Origin: Alphaproteobacteria bacterium
GTDB lineage: Bacteria; Pseudomonadota; Alphaproteobacteria; UBA6615
Direction: 5' to 3'
DNA: 64,000 nucleotides
Assembly: GCA_002727315.1 (NCBI GenBank)
Contig: PBWR01000006.1
Coordinates: 124,001-188,000, forward strand
The notes beneath the pieces were generated by a model that was not told the DNA's origin, did no database searches, and saw only the letters and a program-made list of their open reading frames with translations. A program made the position numbers and the translations under genes. Of this stretch, positions 15,761 through 25,008 are shown one piece after another (position 1 is the stretch's first letter; every line of letters begins with the position of its first letter).

Positions 15761-18529
15761 ATGTCCGAACACGCCGTTCCACCCTCCGGCATTCTCGCGC
15801 GCGAACTTCCGGCCCTGGTTGCCGCACGCGGCTTCGCCACATGGCGTATGCCGGGCAGCGACAGCGAGGCCGTGGGCGCCGAGGAAGCCGCGCGGCTGGC
15901 GCGTGCACAACCGCCATTGCTGTGCCATGCACCAGCCACGGCGCGGCGCCTGGGGGTCGAGCATGTGGACGGGTATGACGTGCTTGAGCTGTTCGCCTTT
16001 GCGCGGCCGGCAGAGTTTACGCTGCCCACGATCCGCGGCTTGTCGCGCACGCTGGGCATATCTACGGAGGCAGACGACGCCACCGATGACGGCGCGCTGC
16101 TTACCATCATCGCCGACCGGCTGCTGAATGACATTGCCGACGACCGCGACACGTATGAAGACATGGTGTCGATCGCGCGCACCCTGCAGCGTGCCGGCTG
16201 GCTCTGGGCGCCATTGGTGCTGACAGCCCTCGACGCCGCCCCGTGGCCCGACGACGGCACCAACTTGCCCACAGGCGCACTCGCCGTCTGGCGCGACGTA
16301 CCGGAATGGGGAGAGACGGCGCCCGAGCCGCCACCCGGCAACGAGCCCGTCACGGCCGATGAAGCGCAGGAGCGACTGGCCATGCTGTTGGGCGCCGAGT
16401 CCGAAAGCCGAAGCGGGCAGCGCGACTATGCGGCCGCCACAGCCATGGCCTTCGAGCCACGGCCGGCACCCGACAGTCCCAACATCGTCCTCGCCGAGGC
16501 CGGTACGGGCACCGGCAAGACGCTCGGTTATATCGCGCCGGCCAGCGTCTGGTCGGAAAAGAACGCCGGTCCCGTCTGGATCAGCACCTACACACGCAAC
16601 CTACAGCAGCAGATCGATCAGGAGCTCGCACGCCTGTATCCGGACCCCGATGAAAAGGCCCGCCAGGTTGTCATCCGCAAGGGTCGCGAGAATTATCTCT
16701 GCCTGCTGAACCTGGAGGACGCCGCCGGGCGCTTCACGACGTTCCAGCGGCGCAACGCCCTTGGCGTGGCCCTGACCGCGCGGTGGGTCCAAGCCACCCG
16801 AGACGGCGATCTGGGCGGTGATTTTCCGGCCTGGCTGGTCGATCTCGTCGGTGTGGCCCCAACGCTGGGGCTTTCCGACCGACGGGGCGAATGCATCTAC
16901 TCGGCCTGCAGCCACTACAATCGATGCTTCGTCGAACACAGTGTGCGCAAGGCCCGCCGCGCCCGCCTGGTGGTCGCCAATCATGCGCTGGTGATGATCC
17001 AGGCGGCGATCGGTGCCGGCGACGACGCCAATGTCCCGTCCCGCTATGTGTTCGACGAGGGGCATCATATTTTCGACGCGGCGGACTCCGCCTTCGCGGC
17101 CCATCTGAGTGGCCGGGAAATGGCCGAACTACGCCGTTGGCTGCTCGGCAATGAAGGCGGCGGACGGCGCCGCCCCGGAAGTCGTGCGCGGGGCCTGCGC
17201 GAGCGAGCCGAAGACCTGATCGCCAGCGACGATTCCGAAGCCGTCGAGGCGCTCGCCGCTGCGATTGACGCGGCCCAAATACTGCCTGCGCCGGGCTGGC
17301 TGAACCGGCTATCCGGCGCCATCACCGAGGGGCCTGCCGAAGCATTCCTCGCGACGGTCCGCGAACAGGTTTATGCCCGGTCGGAGTCCGGCGACGGCCC
17401 CTATTCGCTCGAAACAGAGGTGCGGCCCCCGATCGACGGCCTGCCCGATGCGGCCGCGGCGCTGCACGAGGGTCTGGTCGCGTTGGCCACGCCGCTGCGC
17501 AAGCTCTGCGCGCGCCTGATCCGCCGCCTCGATGAAGACGCAGACGAGCTAGAGAGCGCCACGCGTGTCCGGATAGAAGCCGTGAGCCGCGCGCTCCAGC
17601 GCCGCGGCGAGATGCTGATCGGAGCCTGGATCGACATGCTCGACGCCATCGACACACCGGCGTCCGACTTGTTCGTCGACTGGGTCGAGGTCGAGCGCAT
17701 CGAGGGCCGGGAGCTGGATGCCGGCCTCTACCGGCATTGGGTCGATCCGACCCAGCCTTTCGCCGAAGCGATGGCGCCGATCGCCCACGGCATGGTCTTT
17801 ACTTCCGCGACCCTGGCCGACCGCAGCGGCGATGCCGATGTCGACTGGGACAGCGCCGATGCGCGCACCGGCGCCGCCCACTTGCCGCTCCCCGCCGTGC
17901 ACAGCCGGGTCGCTTCGCCTTTCGACTACGCCGCGCAAACCCGCGTGTTCGTGGTCACCGATGTCCGCCGGAACGACGCCGATCAGGTTGCCGCGGCGAT
18001 GCGCGAACTGTTCCTCGCAGCGGGCGGCGGCGGACTCGGCCTGTTCACATCAATCGCGCGTCTGCGCCAGGTCCATGCCCGGATGGCAGATGCGCTCGAT
18101 GCAGCCAAACTGCCGCTCTACGCCCAGCACGTGGATTCCCTGAATGTCGCCACCCTGATCGACATATTTCGGGCCGAAGGCGATGCCTGCCTACTGGGCA
18201 CCGATGCGGTGCGCGACGGCGTCGACGTGCCCGGTCGCTCGCTGCGCCTGCTGTCTTTCGACCGCATTCCCTGGCCCCGGCCCACCATCCTGCACCGCGC
18301 GCGACGCGACGCGTTTGGCGGCCGGAACTACGACGACATGCTGGCACGACTTCGCCTCGCGCAGGCCTATGGCCGCCTGATCCGGCGCAAGGATGATCGC
18401 GGGGTGTTCACGATCCTCGACGCGGCAACGCCGACCCGGCTGTTCGGCGCGTTTCCCGAGGGTGTGGTGCCGGAACGGGTCGGACTGGTCGAGGCGATCG
18501 AGGCGACGGAAGACTTTCTTGGCAGCTAA
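15761..18529 (+). CDS. ATP-dependent DNA helicase, DinG/XPD-like superfamily 2
   Basis: The product is 922 residues. Walker A is in EAGTGTGKTLGYIAPA near residue 247, the DEAH-type Walker B in FDEGHHIFD near residue 430, and the C-terminal helicase part has LLGTDAVRDGVDVPG and a late QAYGRLIRR arginine-finger motif. Between motifs I and II, a cysteine set (YLCLL, GECIYSACSHYNRC) is arranged like the 4Fe-4S cluster of the XPD/DinG family. The first about 230 residues are a family-specific extension. The role is probably repair or resolution of structured DNA. ATG 15761. The end overlaps the convergent AEC transporter gene by 4 nt. Confidence 0.88.
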   Translation: MSEHAVPPSGILARELPALVAARGFATWRMPGSDSEAVGAEEAARLARAQPPLLCHAPATARRLGVEHVDGYDVLELFAFARPAEFTLPTIRGLSRTLGISTEADDATDDGALLTIIADRLLNDIADDRDTYEDMVSIARTLQRAGWLWAPLVLTALDAAPWPDDGTNLPTGALAVWRDVPEWGETAPEPPPGNEPVTADEAQERLAMLLGAESESRSGQRDYAAATAMAFEPRPAPDSPNIVLAEAGTGTGKTLGYIAPASVWSEKNAGPVWISTYTRNLQQQIDQELARLYPDPDEKARQVVIRKGRENYLCLLNLEDAAGRFTTFQRRNALGVALTARWVQATRDGDLGGDFPAWLVDLVGVAPTLGLSDRRGECIYSACSHYNRCFVEHSVRKARRARLVVANHALVMIQAAIGAGDDANVPSRYVFDEGHHIFDAADSAFAAHLSGREMAELRRWLLGNEGGGRRRPGSRARGLRERAEDLIASDDSEAVEALAAAIDAAQILPAPGWLNRLSGAITEGPAEAFLATVREQVYARSESGDGPYSLETEVRPPIDGLPDAAAALHEGLVALATPLRKLCARLIRRLDEDADELESATRVRIEAVSRALQRRGEMLIGAWIDMLDAIDTPASDLFVDWVEVERIEGRELDAGLYRHWVDPTQPFAEAMAPIAHGMVFTSATLADRSGDADVDWDSADARTGAAHLPLPAVHSRVASPFDYAAQTRVFVVTDVRRNDADQVAAAMRELFLAAGGGGLGLFTSIARLRQVHARMADALDAAKLPLYAQHVDSLNVATLIDIFRAEGDACLLGTDAVRDGVDVPGRSLRLLSFDRIPWPRPTILHRARRDAFGGRNYDDMLARLRLAQAYGRLIRRKDDRGVFTILDAATPTRLFGAFPEGVVPERVGLVEAIEATEDFLGS

Positions 18530-19464
18530 CCCGTCCCGAACCAGGCCAACAGCGCGCTGACGGACGCAATCGACACCACCGTGGACACCAGGATCGCCGC
18601 AGAGCAGCGTTGCACGAAGACCCCGTACTTCTGGGCGACGACAAAGGCGAGGGCACCGGTTGGGAGCGCAGCCATCAGCACCGCGCCGCGCGTCAGCTCG
18701 AAATCCAGTGCAAACACTTCCACCGCCAGCCACCAGGTGATGAGCGGATGCGCGACGAGCTTGGCGACGACCATCCATCCCACTTCGCCCGCCCCGCTCG
18801 CGATCGGTTTGCCGACCATGAACAGCCCCATCGCGAACAGCGCGCACGGGCCGGCCGCAGCCCCCATCAGGCCGAAGAAATTCGATGCCGGGATGGCTAA
18901 CCCGAGCCCAGACCAGGACCAGAGAATTCCCGCCAGGGGTGCCAGGAACAATGGGCCGCGCACCACCGCCAGCACCGCTTGTCCGAACACCCGCAAGGGC
19001 GCGTGATCGCCGCCACGATCCATCTCGACCAGCAGGATCGTCAACCCCAGCAAGACGATATTGTTGACCGCCGTCGCGATCACCGCCGGCAGCGCCCCCT
19101 CCGGCCCGAAAGCCGCGATAAACAGCGGGATTCCCATATAGCCGGTGTTCGAGAATATCCCGGTCAGGCTGTGCAGGGTCAGCCCGGCGATGGAGTTCGG
19201 AAACAGGAACCGCGCTAGCAAGAAGGACGGGATGGCCACCAGCGCCATTCCTGACAACAGGGTCCAGATGAACGGCCAGTTGAACACATCCGCCAGGGGA
19301 ACCGTGGCGATCGACAGGAAGATGACGGGCGGCAGCGCGAACCAGTAGACGAATGCGTTCAGCGCCTCAGAACTCGACTCTCCCAGGATGCGAAACCGTC
19401 CGGCGAGATAACCGGCGAGCATGATCGCGAAAACCGGAATTGCGACGTTGATAACTGCGGACAT
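18526..19464 (-). CDS. AEC family transporter (auxin efflux carrier superfamily)
   Basis: The product is 312 residues and strongly hydrophobic, with about ten predicted membrane segments in two inverted halves, as in the MdcF/YfdV-type AEC family. Features: the N-terminal IPVFAIMLAGYLAGRF, the mid-protein NTGYMGIPLF, and C-terminal ALPTGALAFVVAQKYGV. Substrates of the family are mostly organic anions such as malonate or malate; none can be assigned here. ATG at 19464. It is divergent from the TerB-like gene. Confidence 0.85.
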   Translation of the reverse strand: MSAVINVAIPVFAIMLAGYLAGRFRILGESSSEALNAFVYWFALPPVIFLSIATVPLADVFNWPFIWTLLSGMALVAIPSFLLARFLFPNSIAGLTLHSLTGIFSNTGYMGIPLFIAAFGPEGALPAVIATAVNNIVLLGLTILLVEMDRGGDHAPLRVFGQAVLAVVRGPLFLAPLAGILWSWSGLGLAIPASNFFGLMGAAAGPCALFAMGLFMVGKPIASGAGEVGWMVVAKLVAHPLITWWLAVEVFALDFELTRGAVLMAALPTGALAFVVAQKYGVFVQRCSAAILVSTVVSIASVSALLAWFGTG

Positions 19465-19591
19465 GACCCCAAATTATTGGGGAGCATAGCGCGTGTCGAT
19501 ACCTGCCATGGGCGAACCCTCCAATGGCGGCTTGACGGCTTGTCCCCTGCCCGCTTTAACCACCCGAAGCATCAGCAAGGAACAGCGCATC

Positions 19592-19996
19592 ATGATCGAA
19601 CCCCAGACCGCCCTCGTGTACAAAATGGTGATGGTCTCCGCCGCCGACAGCGACATGACTGATTCCGAAATCGGCCGGATTGGCGAGATCGTCAACCAGC
19701 TGTCCGTTTTCTCGGGCTTCGACACCGAACAGCTGACCGACATCGCACGCGACTGCGCCGACCTGCTATCCCAGGAAGACGGCCTCGACCAGGGCCTCGA
19801 CCAGATCCGCGACGCCCTGCCCGAGCGCCTGCGCGACACGGCCTATGTGCTGACCTGCGACATCGCCACCGCCGACGGCAAGACCAGTCAGGAAGAACTG
19901 CGGCTGCTGGAAATGATCCGTCACTCGCTCGAGATCGAGCGTCCGACTGCGGCCGCCATTGAACGCGCTGCGCGCGCGCGTTACGCGCCGGCCTGA
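19592..19996 (+). CDS. TerB-like tellurite resistance family protein
   Basis: The product is 134 residues and all alpha-helical. The TerB-like core shows ATADGKTSQEELRLLEMI near residue 95, with acidic residues that resemble a metal site. Many stand-alone TerB proteins have no link to tellurite, and no other ter genes are near, so the function is unknown. The ATG at 19592 with AAGGAACAG upstream is chosen over a GTG at 19493. A GTG-started dehydrogenase follows 26 nt later. Confidence 0.75.
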   Translation: MIEPQTALVYKMVMVSAADSDMTDSEIGRIGEIVNQLSVFSGFDTEQLTDIARDCADLLSQEDGLDQGLDQIRDALPERLRDTAYVLTCDIATADGKTSQEELRLLEMIRHSLEIERPTAAAIERAARARYAPA

Positions 19997-20022
19997 ACGG
20001 CAGGCCATCGCGGAGCGGCCCG

Positions 20023-20904
20023 GTGACGGATATCGCAGGAATGAAGATCGGGTTCATCGGCCTCGGCCTGATGGGCAAGCCGATGGACCGCAACCTGAAT
20101 GCCGCGGGCGCCAGCATGACGATCACCAGCCGCAGCGCCGGTCCGGCCGAAGAGCTGGCGGCTGAAGGCATGAACGCGGTGCCGACAGCGCGCGACGTGG
20201 CCGATGCCAGCGACATCGTCATCCTGATGGTCACCGACACCAACGCGGTCGACAAGGTCCTGCACGGCGATGACGGTGTCCTGTCCGGGCTCTCGGCCGG
20301 TATGACTATCATCGACATGAGCACCACGAAGGTCCGTGAGACACGCGCCTGGGCCACGGAAGTGGTCACAGCCGGCGGGCACTATGTGGACGCGCCCGTC
20401 TCAGGCGGCACGGTCGGCGCCGAAGCAGGCAATCTGACAATCATGATCGGTGCAGACGCCGATGCCCTGACCGCCGCCATGCCGGTGTTCGAGGTGCTCG
20501 GCCAGAACATCACCCATGTCGGCGATGTCGGGGCCGGCCAGGTCACCAAGACCGCCAACCAGGCCATCGTCGGCATAACGCTGGCGGCCGTCGCGGAGGG
20601 TTTGACCCTGGCCGCACAGGCAGGCGTCGACCCCGCCAAGGTGCGAACCGCCTTACTGGGTGGCTTCGCGGAATCGCGGGTGCTCGACCTGCATGGCGGC
20701 CGCATGGTCGAGCGCGCCTTCGAGCCCCACGGACGGGCCTCGGTCCACCACAAGGATATCCTTCAGGCGCTCGAGCTCGCCGACCAGGTCGGTGTCGATC
20801 TGCTGTCCCTGAAGACGAACCTCGAGCTCTGGCAGAAAATGATGGACCGCGGCTGGGCCGATCTCGACCAGGCCGGAATCATCCGCGCGGTCGAGGAAGA
20901 CTAG
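20023..20904 (+). CDS. NAD(P)-dependent beta-hydroxyacid dehydrogenase (3-hydroxyisobutyrate dehydrogenase / tartronate semialdehyde reductase family)
   Basis: The product is 293 residues. The dinucleotide motif GFIGLGLMGKPM is at the N-terminus, the substrate-binding DAPVSGGTVGAEAG near residue 124, and the catalytic lysine in KTANQAIVG near residue 172. The GTG at 20023 has GGAG 7 nt upstream; an ATG at 20041 has no proper site. The specific hydroxyacid is not determinable. A terminator hairpin lies 30 nt past the stop. Confidence 0.86.
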   Translation: MTDIAGMKIGFIGLGLMGKPMDRNLNAAGASMTITSRSAGPAEELAAEGMNAVPTARDVADASDIVILMVTDTNAVDKVLHGDDGVLSGLSAGMTIIDMSTTKVRETRAWATEVVTAGGHYVDAPVSGGTVGAEAGNLTIMIGADADALTAAMPVFEVLGQNITHVGDVGAGQVTKTANQAIVGITLAAVAEGLTLAAQAGVDPAKVRTALLGGFAESRVLDLHGGRMVERAFEPHGRASVHHKDILQALELADQVGVDLLSLKTNLELWQKMMDRGWADLDQAGIIRAVEED

Positions 20905-20934
20905 TCCCAAGCCCATAAGGTCGCGGCAATGAAA

Positions 20935-20964
20935 AAGGGCCGCACCGTTGCCGGTGCGGCCCTT
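20935..20964. terminator. Bidirectional intrinsic terminator between the dehydrogenase and groEL
   Basis: A perfect 13-bp stem (AAGGGCCGCACCG with CGGTGCGGCCCTT, 4-nt loop) is followed on the minus strand by TTTTT, directly after groEL, and by a weaker T stretch on the plus strand. Confidence 0.85.
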
Positions 20965-20989
20965 CTTGTCTTGTCCGAATGGGACTGGC

Positions 20990-22639
<1,650 letters not shown>

Positions 22640-22661
22640 TTAACTTCTCCTTGAAACCTGG

Positions 22662-22976
22662 TTATGCGGCCTTCTTGGCCTTCTTGGTGGCCTCGATGAC
22701 ACCCATGATGTCAGACTCCTTCATGATCAGGAGTTCCTCGCCGTCGATCGTGACTTCCGTGCCCGACCACTTGCCGAACAGGACCCGATCACCGGCCTTC
22801 ACATCCATGGCAATCGCCTTGCCGTCCTCGGTCCGGCCACCGGGGCCCACCGACACAACTTCACCTTCAGACGGCTTTTCCTGAGCCGTATCCGGAATAA
22901 TGATGCCGCCCGCCGTTTTCTCGTCGGAACCGACGCGACGCACCACAACCCGATCATGCAAAGGGCGAAAACTCAT
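22662..22976 (-). CDS. groES: 10 kDa co-chaperonin GroES
   Basis: The product is 104 residues, slightly longer than the usual 95. It begins [14 protein letters not shown] and contains the mobile loop [16 protein letters not shown] that docks on GroEL. A purine-rich site (GGAGGATAAGGGG) directly precedes the ATG at 22976. It is the first gene of the groESL operon, with the regulatory region at 23028-23156. Confidence 0.97.
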   Translation of the reverse strand: MSFRPLHDRVVVRRVGSDEKTAGGIIIPDTAQEKPSEGEVVSVGPGGRTEDGKAIAMDVKAGDRVLFGKWSGTEVTIDGEELLIMKESDIMGVIEATKKAKKAA

Positions 22977-23027
22977 CCCCTTATCCTCCTGTAATATATA
23001 AGTTTTTCAGCGGGTCTCGCCGAGTTG

Positions 23028-23054
23028 CTAGCACTCTTCCCGCGTGAGTGCCAG
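23028..23054 (-). promoter_or_regulatory. CIRCE operator (HrcA site) of groESL
   Basis: An inverted repeat CTAGCACTC - 9 nt - GAGTGCCAG matches the CIRCE consensus TTAGCACTC-N9-GAGTGCTAA with one change at each outer end and one inner change. It lies about 52 nt upstream of groES and just downstream of the promoter, the normal position for HrcA repression. Confidence 0.88.
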
Positions 23055-23055
23055 A

Positions 23056-23084
23056 CAGGTAGTGATATGGGTGTCGGCTGTCAA
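23056..23084 (-). promoter_or_regulatory. Probable groESL promoter
   Basis: On the minus strand a perfect TTGACA (23084-23079) is followed after 17 nt by TACCTG (23061-23056), and the CIRCE repeat lies right where transcription would start. The -10 is poor, and a CCCATAT segment within the spacer hints at RpoH, although the spacing does not fit its consensus. Confidence 0.5.
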
Positions 23085-23129
23085 GGCTTTGGGGGTCACC
23101 GGTCGGACTTTAATTTGCCGCCGGGTTTG

Positions 23130-23156
23130 GCAGCACTCTCGGTCGACCGGTGCTAA
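23130..23156 (-). promoter_or_regulatory. Second, degenerate CIRCE-like inverted repeat
   Basis: GCAGCACTC - 9 nt - CGGTGCTAA has exactly the CIRCE spacing and 7 of 9 consensus bases in each arm. It lies 46 nt upstream of the -35 box of groESL, in the gap shared with the divergent usg gene. Confidence 0.5.
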
Positions 23157-23255
23157 CCAGCTGTACTTAAACAAGATTTTGTTTTTCGTGGGGGAGTTTG
23201 CTTCGGATAATTCGTCCTGAGAGCGATTCGTTTTTATCCAAGCGAGGTGCAATCG

Positions 23256-23522
23256 ATGCGCAGGGACGTTGCGTTACAGTTGAACGGCTGGCGGATGACC
23301 ACCGCCGAAACCCTCTATCACCTGCCCGATCACCCCGGGGCTTTGCAGAGTTTCATCTGGCAGAAACTGGACTATCCGCCCGAATTTCCCAAGCTCCACA
23401 AGTTTCTGGATTTCTGGGTCGAGAACCTGGACGGACCGCTGCACTGGGTTCGAGTCGGCCAGGTCGAGATCGTGTCACCGCCGAAATTCAAACCCGTCGC
23501 CGCGTCGTTCGAGATTCACTGA
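23256..23522 (+). CDS. Usg-family protein
   Basis: The product is 88 residues and matches the short alphaproteobacterial Usg family: MTTAETLYHLPDHPGALQSF, then WQKLDYPPEFPKL and FLDFWVENLDGPLH. The function of the family is not established. The ATG at 23256 has GCGAGG 8 nt upstream and is preferred over the GTG at 23247. It is divergent from groESL, so its promoter may overlap the distal CIRCE-like repeat. Confidence 0.8.
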   Translation: MRRDVALQLNGWRMTTAETLYHLPDHPGALQSFIWQKLDYPPEFPKLHKFLDFWVENLDGPLHWVRVGQVEIVSPPKFKPVAASFEIH

Positions 23523-23536
23523 CGGGTCCGCCGAAC

Positions 23537-24250
23537 CTAGGGGGTGAGGTAGGCCTCACGAACGCTTTCGTTCGCTGCGATCTCCTCGATCGGACCCGAT
23601 ATCAGGATCCGGCCGCGCTCGATCACCGCGGCCCGGTCGGCCACATGGGTGGCGAACCGCACATTCTGTTCCGACAACAAAACGGTCAGCCCCGCGTCAG
23701 CCAGGGTTCCGATCGTCTGGGCAATCTGCTGCACGATCACCGGCGCCAATCCTTCCGAGGGTTCATCGAGCAGCACGATTCTTGGATTGCCCATCAATGT
23801 CCGCGCGATGGTCAACATCTGCTGTTCGCCGCCGGACAATTGGCCGGCCAACCGGCCGCGCATCCCCGCGAGTGTTGGGAACAGATCGAAGACGCGTTCG
23901 CGGCTCCATACCCGGCTGTCGTACGCTGATCGCCGCTCGCCGACGGTCAGGTTTTCATCCACGTTCAGGCCGGCAAACACCCGGCGCGTCTCGGGCACAT
24001 AGCCCAGCCCCGCCCGGCTGACCTGATAAGGCGCTGCCCCGGTCACGTCGGCGCCGGCCAGCTCGACCCGCCCGGCCCGTACATCCACCAGCCCCATGGC
24101 CGCCTTCAAGGTTGTCGACTTTCCGGCGCCGTTACGGCCAAGCAGAACGGTGATCGAGCCCTCGGGCACCTCGAGATCGAGCCCGAACAGGGCCTGGGCC
24201 GTGCCGTAATAGGCATCGATGCCCGACAGCCGGATCGCGGGCGCGTTCAT
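23537..24250 (-). CDS. livF: Branched-chain amino acid type ABC transporter, ATP-binding protein LivF
   Basis: The product is 237 residues, the normal LivF size. Walker A is GRNGAGKST near residue 38, the signature is QLSGGEQQM near residue 135, and Walker B is IVLLDEPSEGL near residue 155. It is the last gene of a leftward operon (substrate-binding protein, livHM fusion, livG, livF), and its ATG overlaps the livG stop by 4 nt. It powers uptake across the inner membrane; the substrate is set by the binding protein. Confidence 0.92.
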   Translation of the reverse strand: MNAPAIRLSGIDAYYGTAQALFGLDLEVPEGSITVLLGRNGAGKSTTLKAAMGLVDVRAGRVELAGADVTGAAPYQVSRAGLGYVPETRRVFAGLNVDENLTVGERRSAYDSRVWSRERVFDLFPTLAGMRGRLAGQLSGGEQQMLTIARTLMGNPRIVLLDEPSEGLAPVIVQQIAQTIGTLADAGLTVLLSEQNVRFATHVADRAAVIERGRILISGPIEEIAANESVREAYLTP

Positions 24251-25008
24251 GCCGCCCCCGCTTCGGCGTCGAAGGTGCCGAGATAGACGGCCTGCACCCG
24301 CGAATCAGCGCGGATATCATCCGGCGTGCCCGCCGCGATGACCCCGCCGCGATCGAGCACAATGACCCGATCGGCGTGACCGAACACCACGTCCATATCG
24401 TGCTCGGTGAACAGGACGGCCACACCACGCGTCGTAACCATGGAATCGACCAGGTCCATCATGGCCCCGCGCTCACTGGCTGCCATACCCGCCGTCGGTT
24501 CATCCATCAAAAGAAGTGCAGGTGCGTTGGTCATTGCCGCGGCGAGCTCGAGCCGCTTGAGATCGCCATAGGGCAGTTCCGCGGCCGGCCGTTCGCTCTG
24601 GTCGGTCAACCCCACCAGCTCGATCAACTCGGCCGCCTCCGACCGGAATGCCTGCCCCAGTCGCCGCCCGAGATGTCTGGCCGACCCGGCATGGGATGCG
24701 AGCGCCACCTGCACGTTCTCGCTCACCGTCATGCTCACGAAGGTGGCCGTAATCTGGAATGTCCGCCCGACCGAGTTGCGCCAAACCCGATGCGGTGCCT
24801 GGCCGGTCGTGTCGGCGCCCGAGATACGAACCGATCCCCGGTCCGGACGCAGCTGACCATTGATGACATTGAACAGCGTGGTCTTGCCGGCCCCGTTCGG
24901 GCCGATCAGTGCCACGCGTTCTCCCGCACCGACATCGAACGACACGCCGTCCACGGCCTGGACGCCGCCAAAGGCCTTTGCAACCCCCTGGACCGACAGG
25001 ACACTCAA
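24247..25008 (-). CDS. livG: Branched-chain amino acid type ABC transporter, ATP-binding protein LivG
   Basis: The product is 253 residues. Walker A is GPNGAGKTTLFNVI near residue 37. The long LivG-specific insert begins RTFQITATFVSMTV. The family signature is modified: the usual LSGG stretch reads ELPYGDLKRLELA. Walker B is LLLMDEPTAGM near residue 168. The Q-loop and H-loop (LFTEHDMD) are intact. It overlaps both neighbours by 4 nt (ATGA), so expression is coupled. Confidence 0.92.
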   Translation of the reverse strand: MSVLSVQGVAKAFGGVQAVDGVSFDVGAGERVALIGPNGAGKTTLFNVINGQLRPDRGSVRISGADTTGQAPHRVWRNSVGRTFQITATFVSMTVSENVQVALASHAGSARHLGRRLGQAFRSEAAELIELVGLTDQSERPAAELPYGDLKRLELAAAMTNAPALLLMDEPTAGMAASERGAMMDLVDSMVTTRGVAVLFTEHDMDVVFGHADRVIVLDRGGVIAAGTPDDIRADSRVQAVYLGTFDAEAGAA

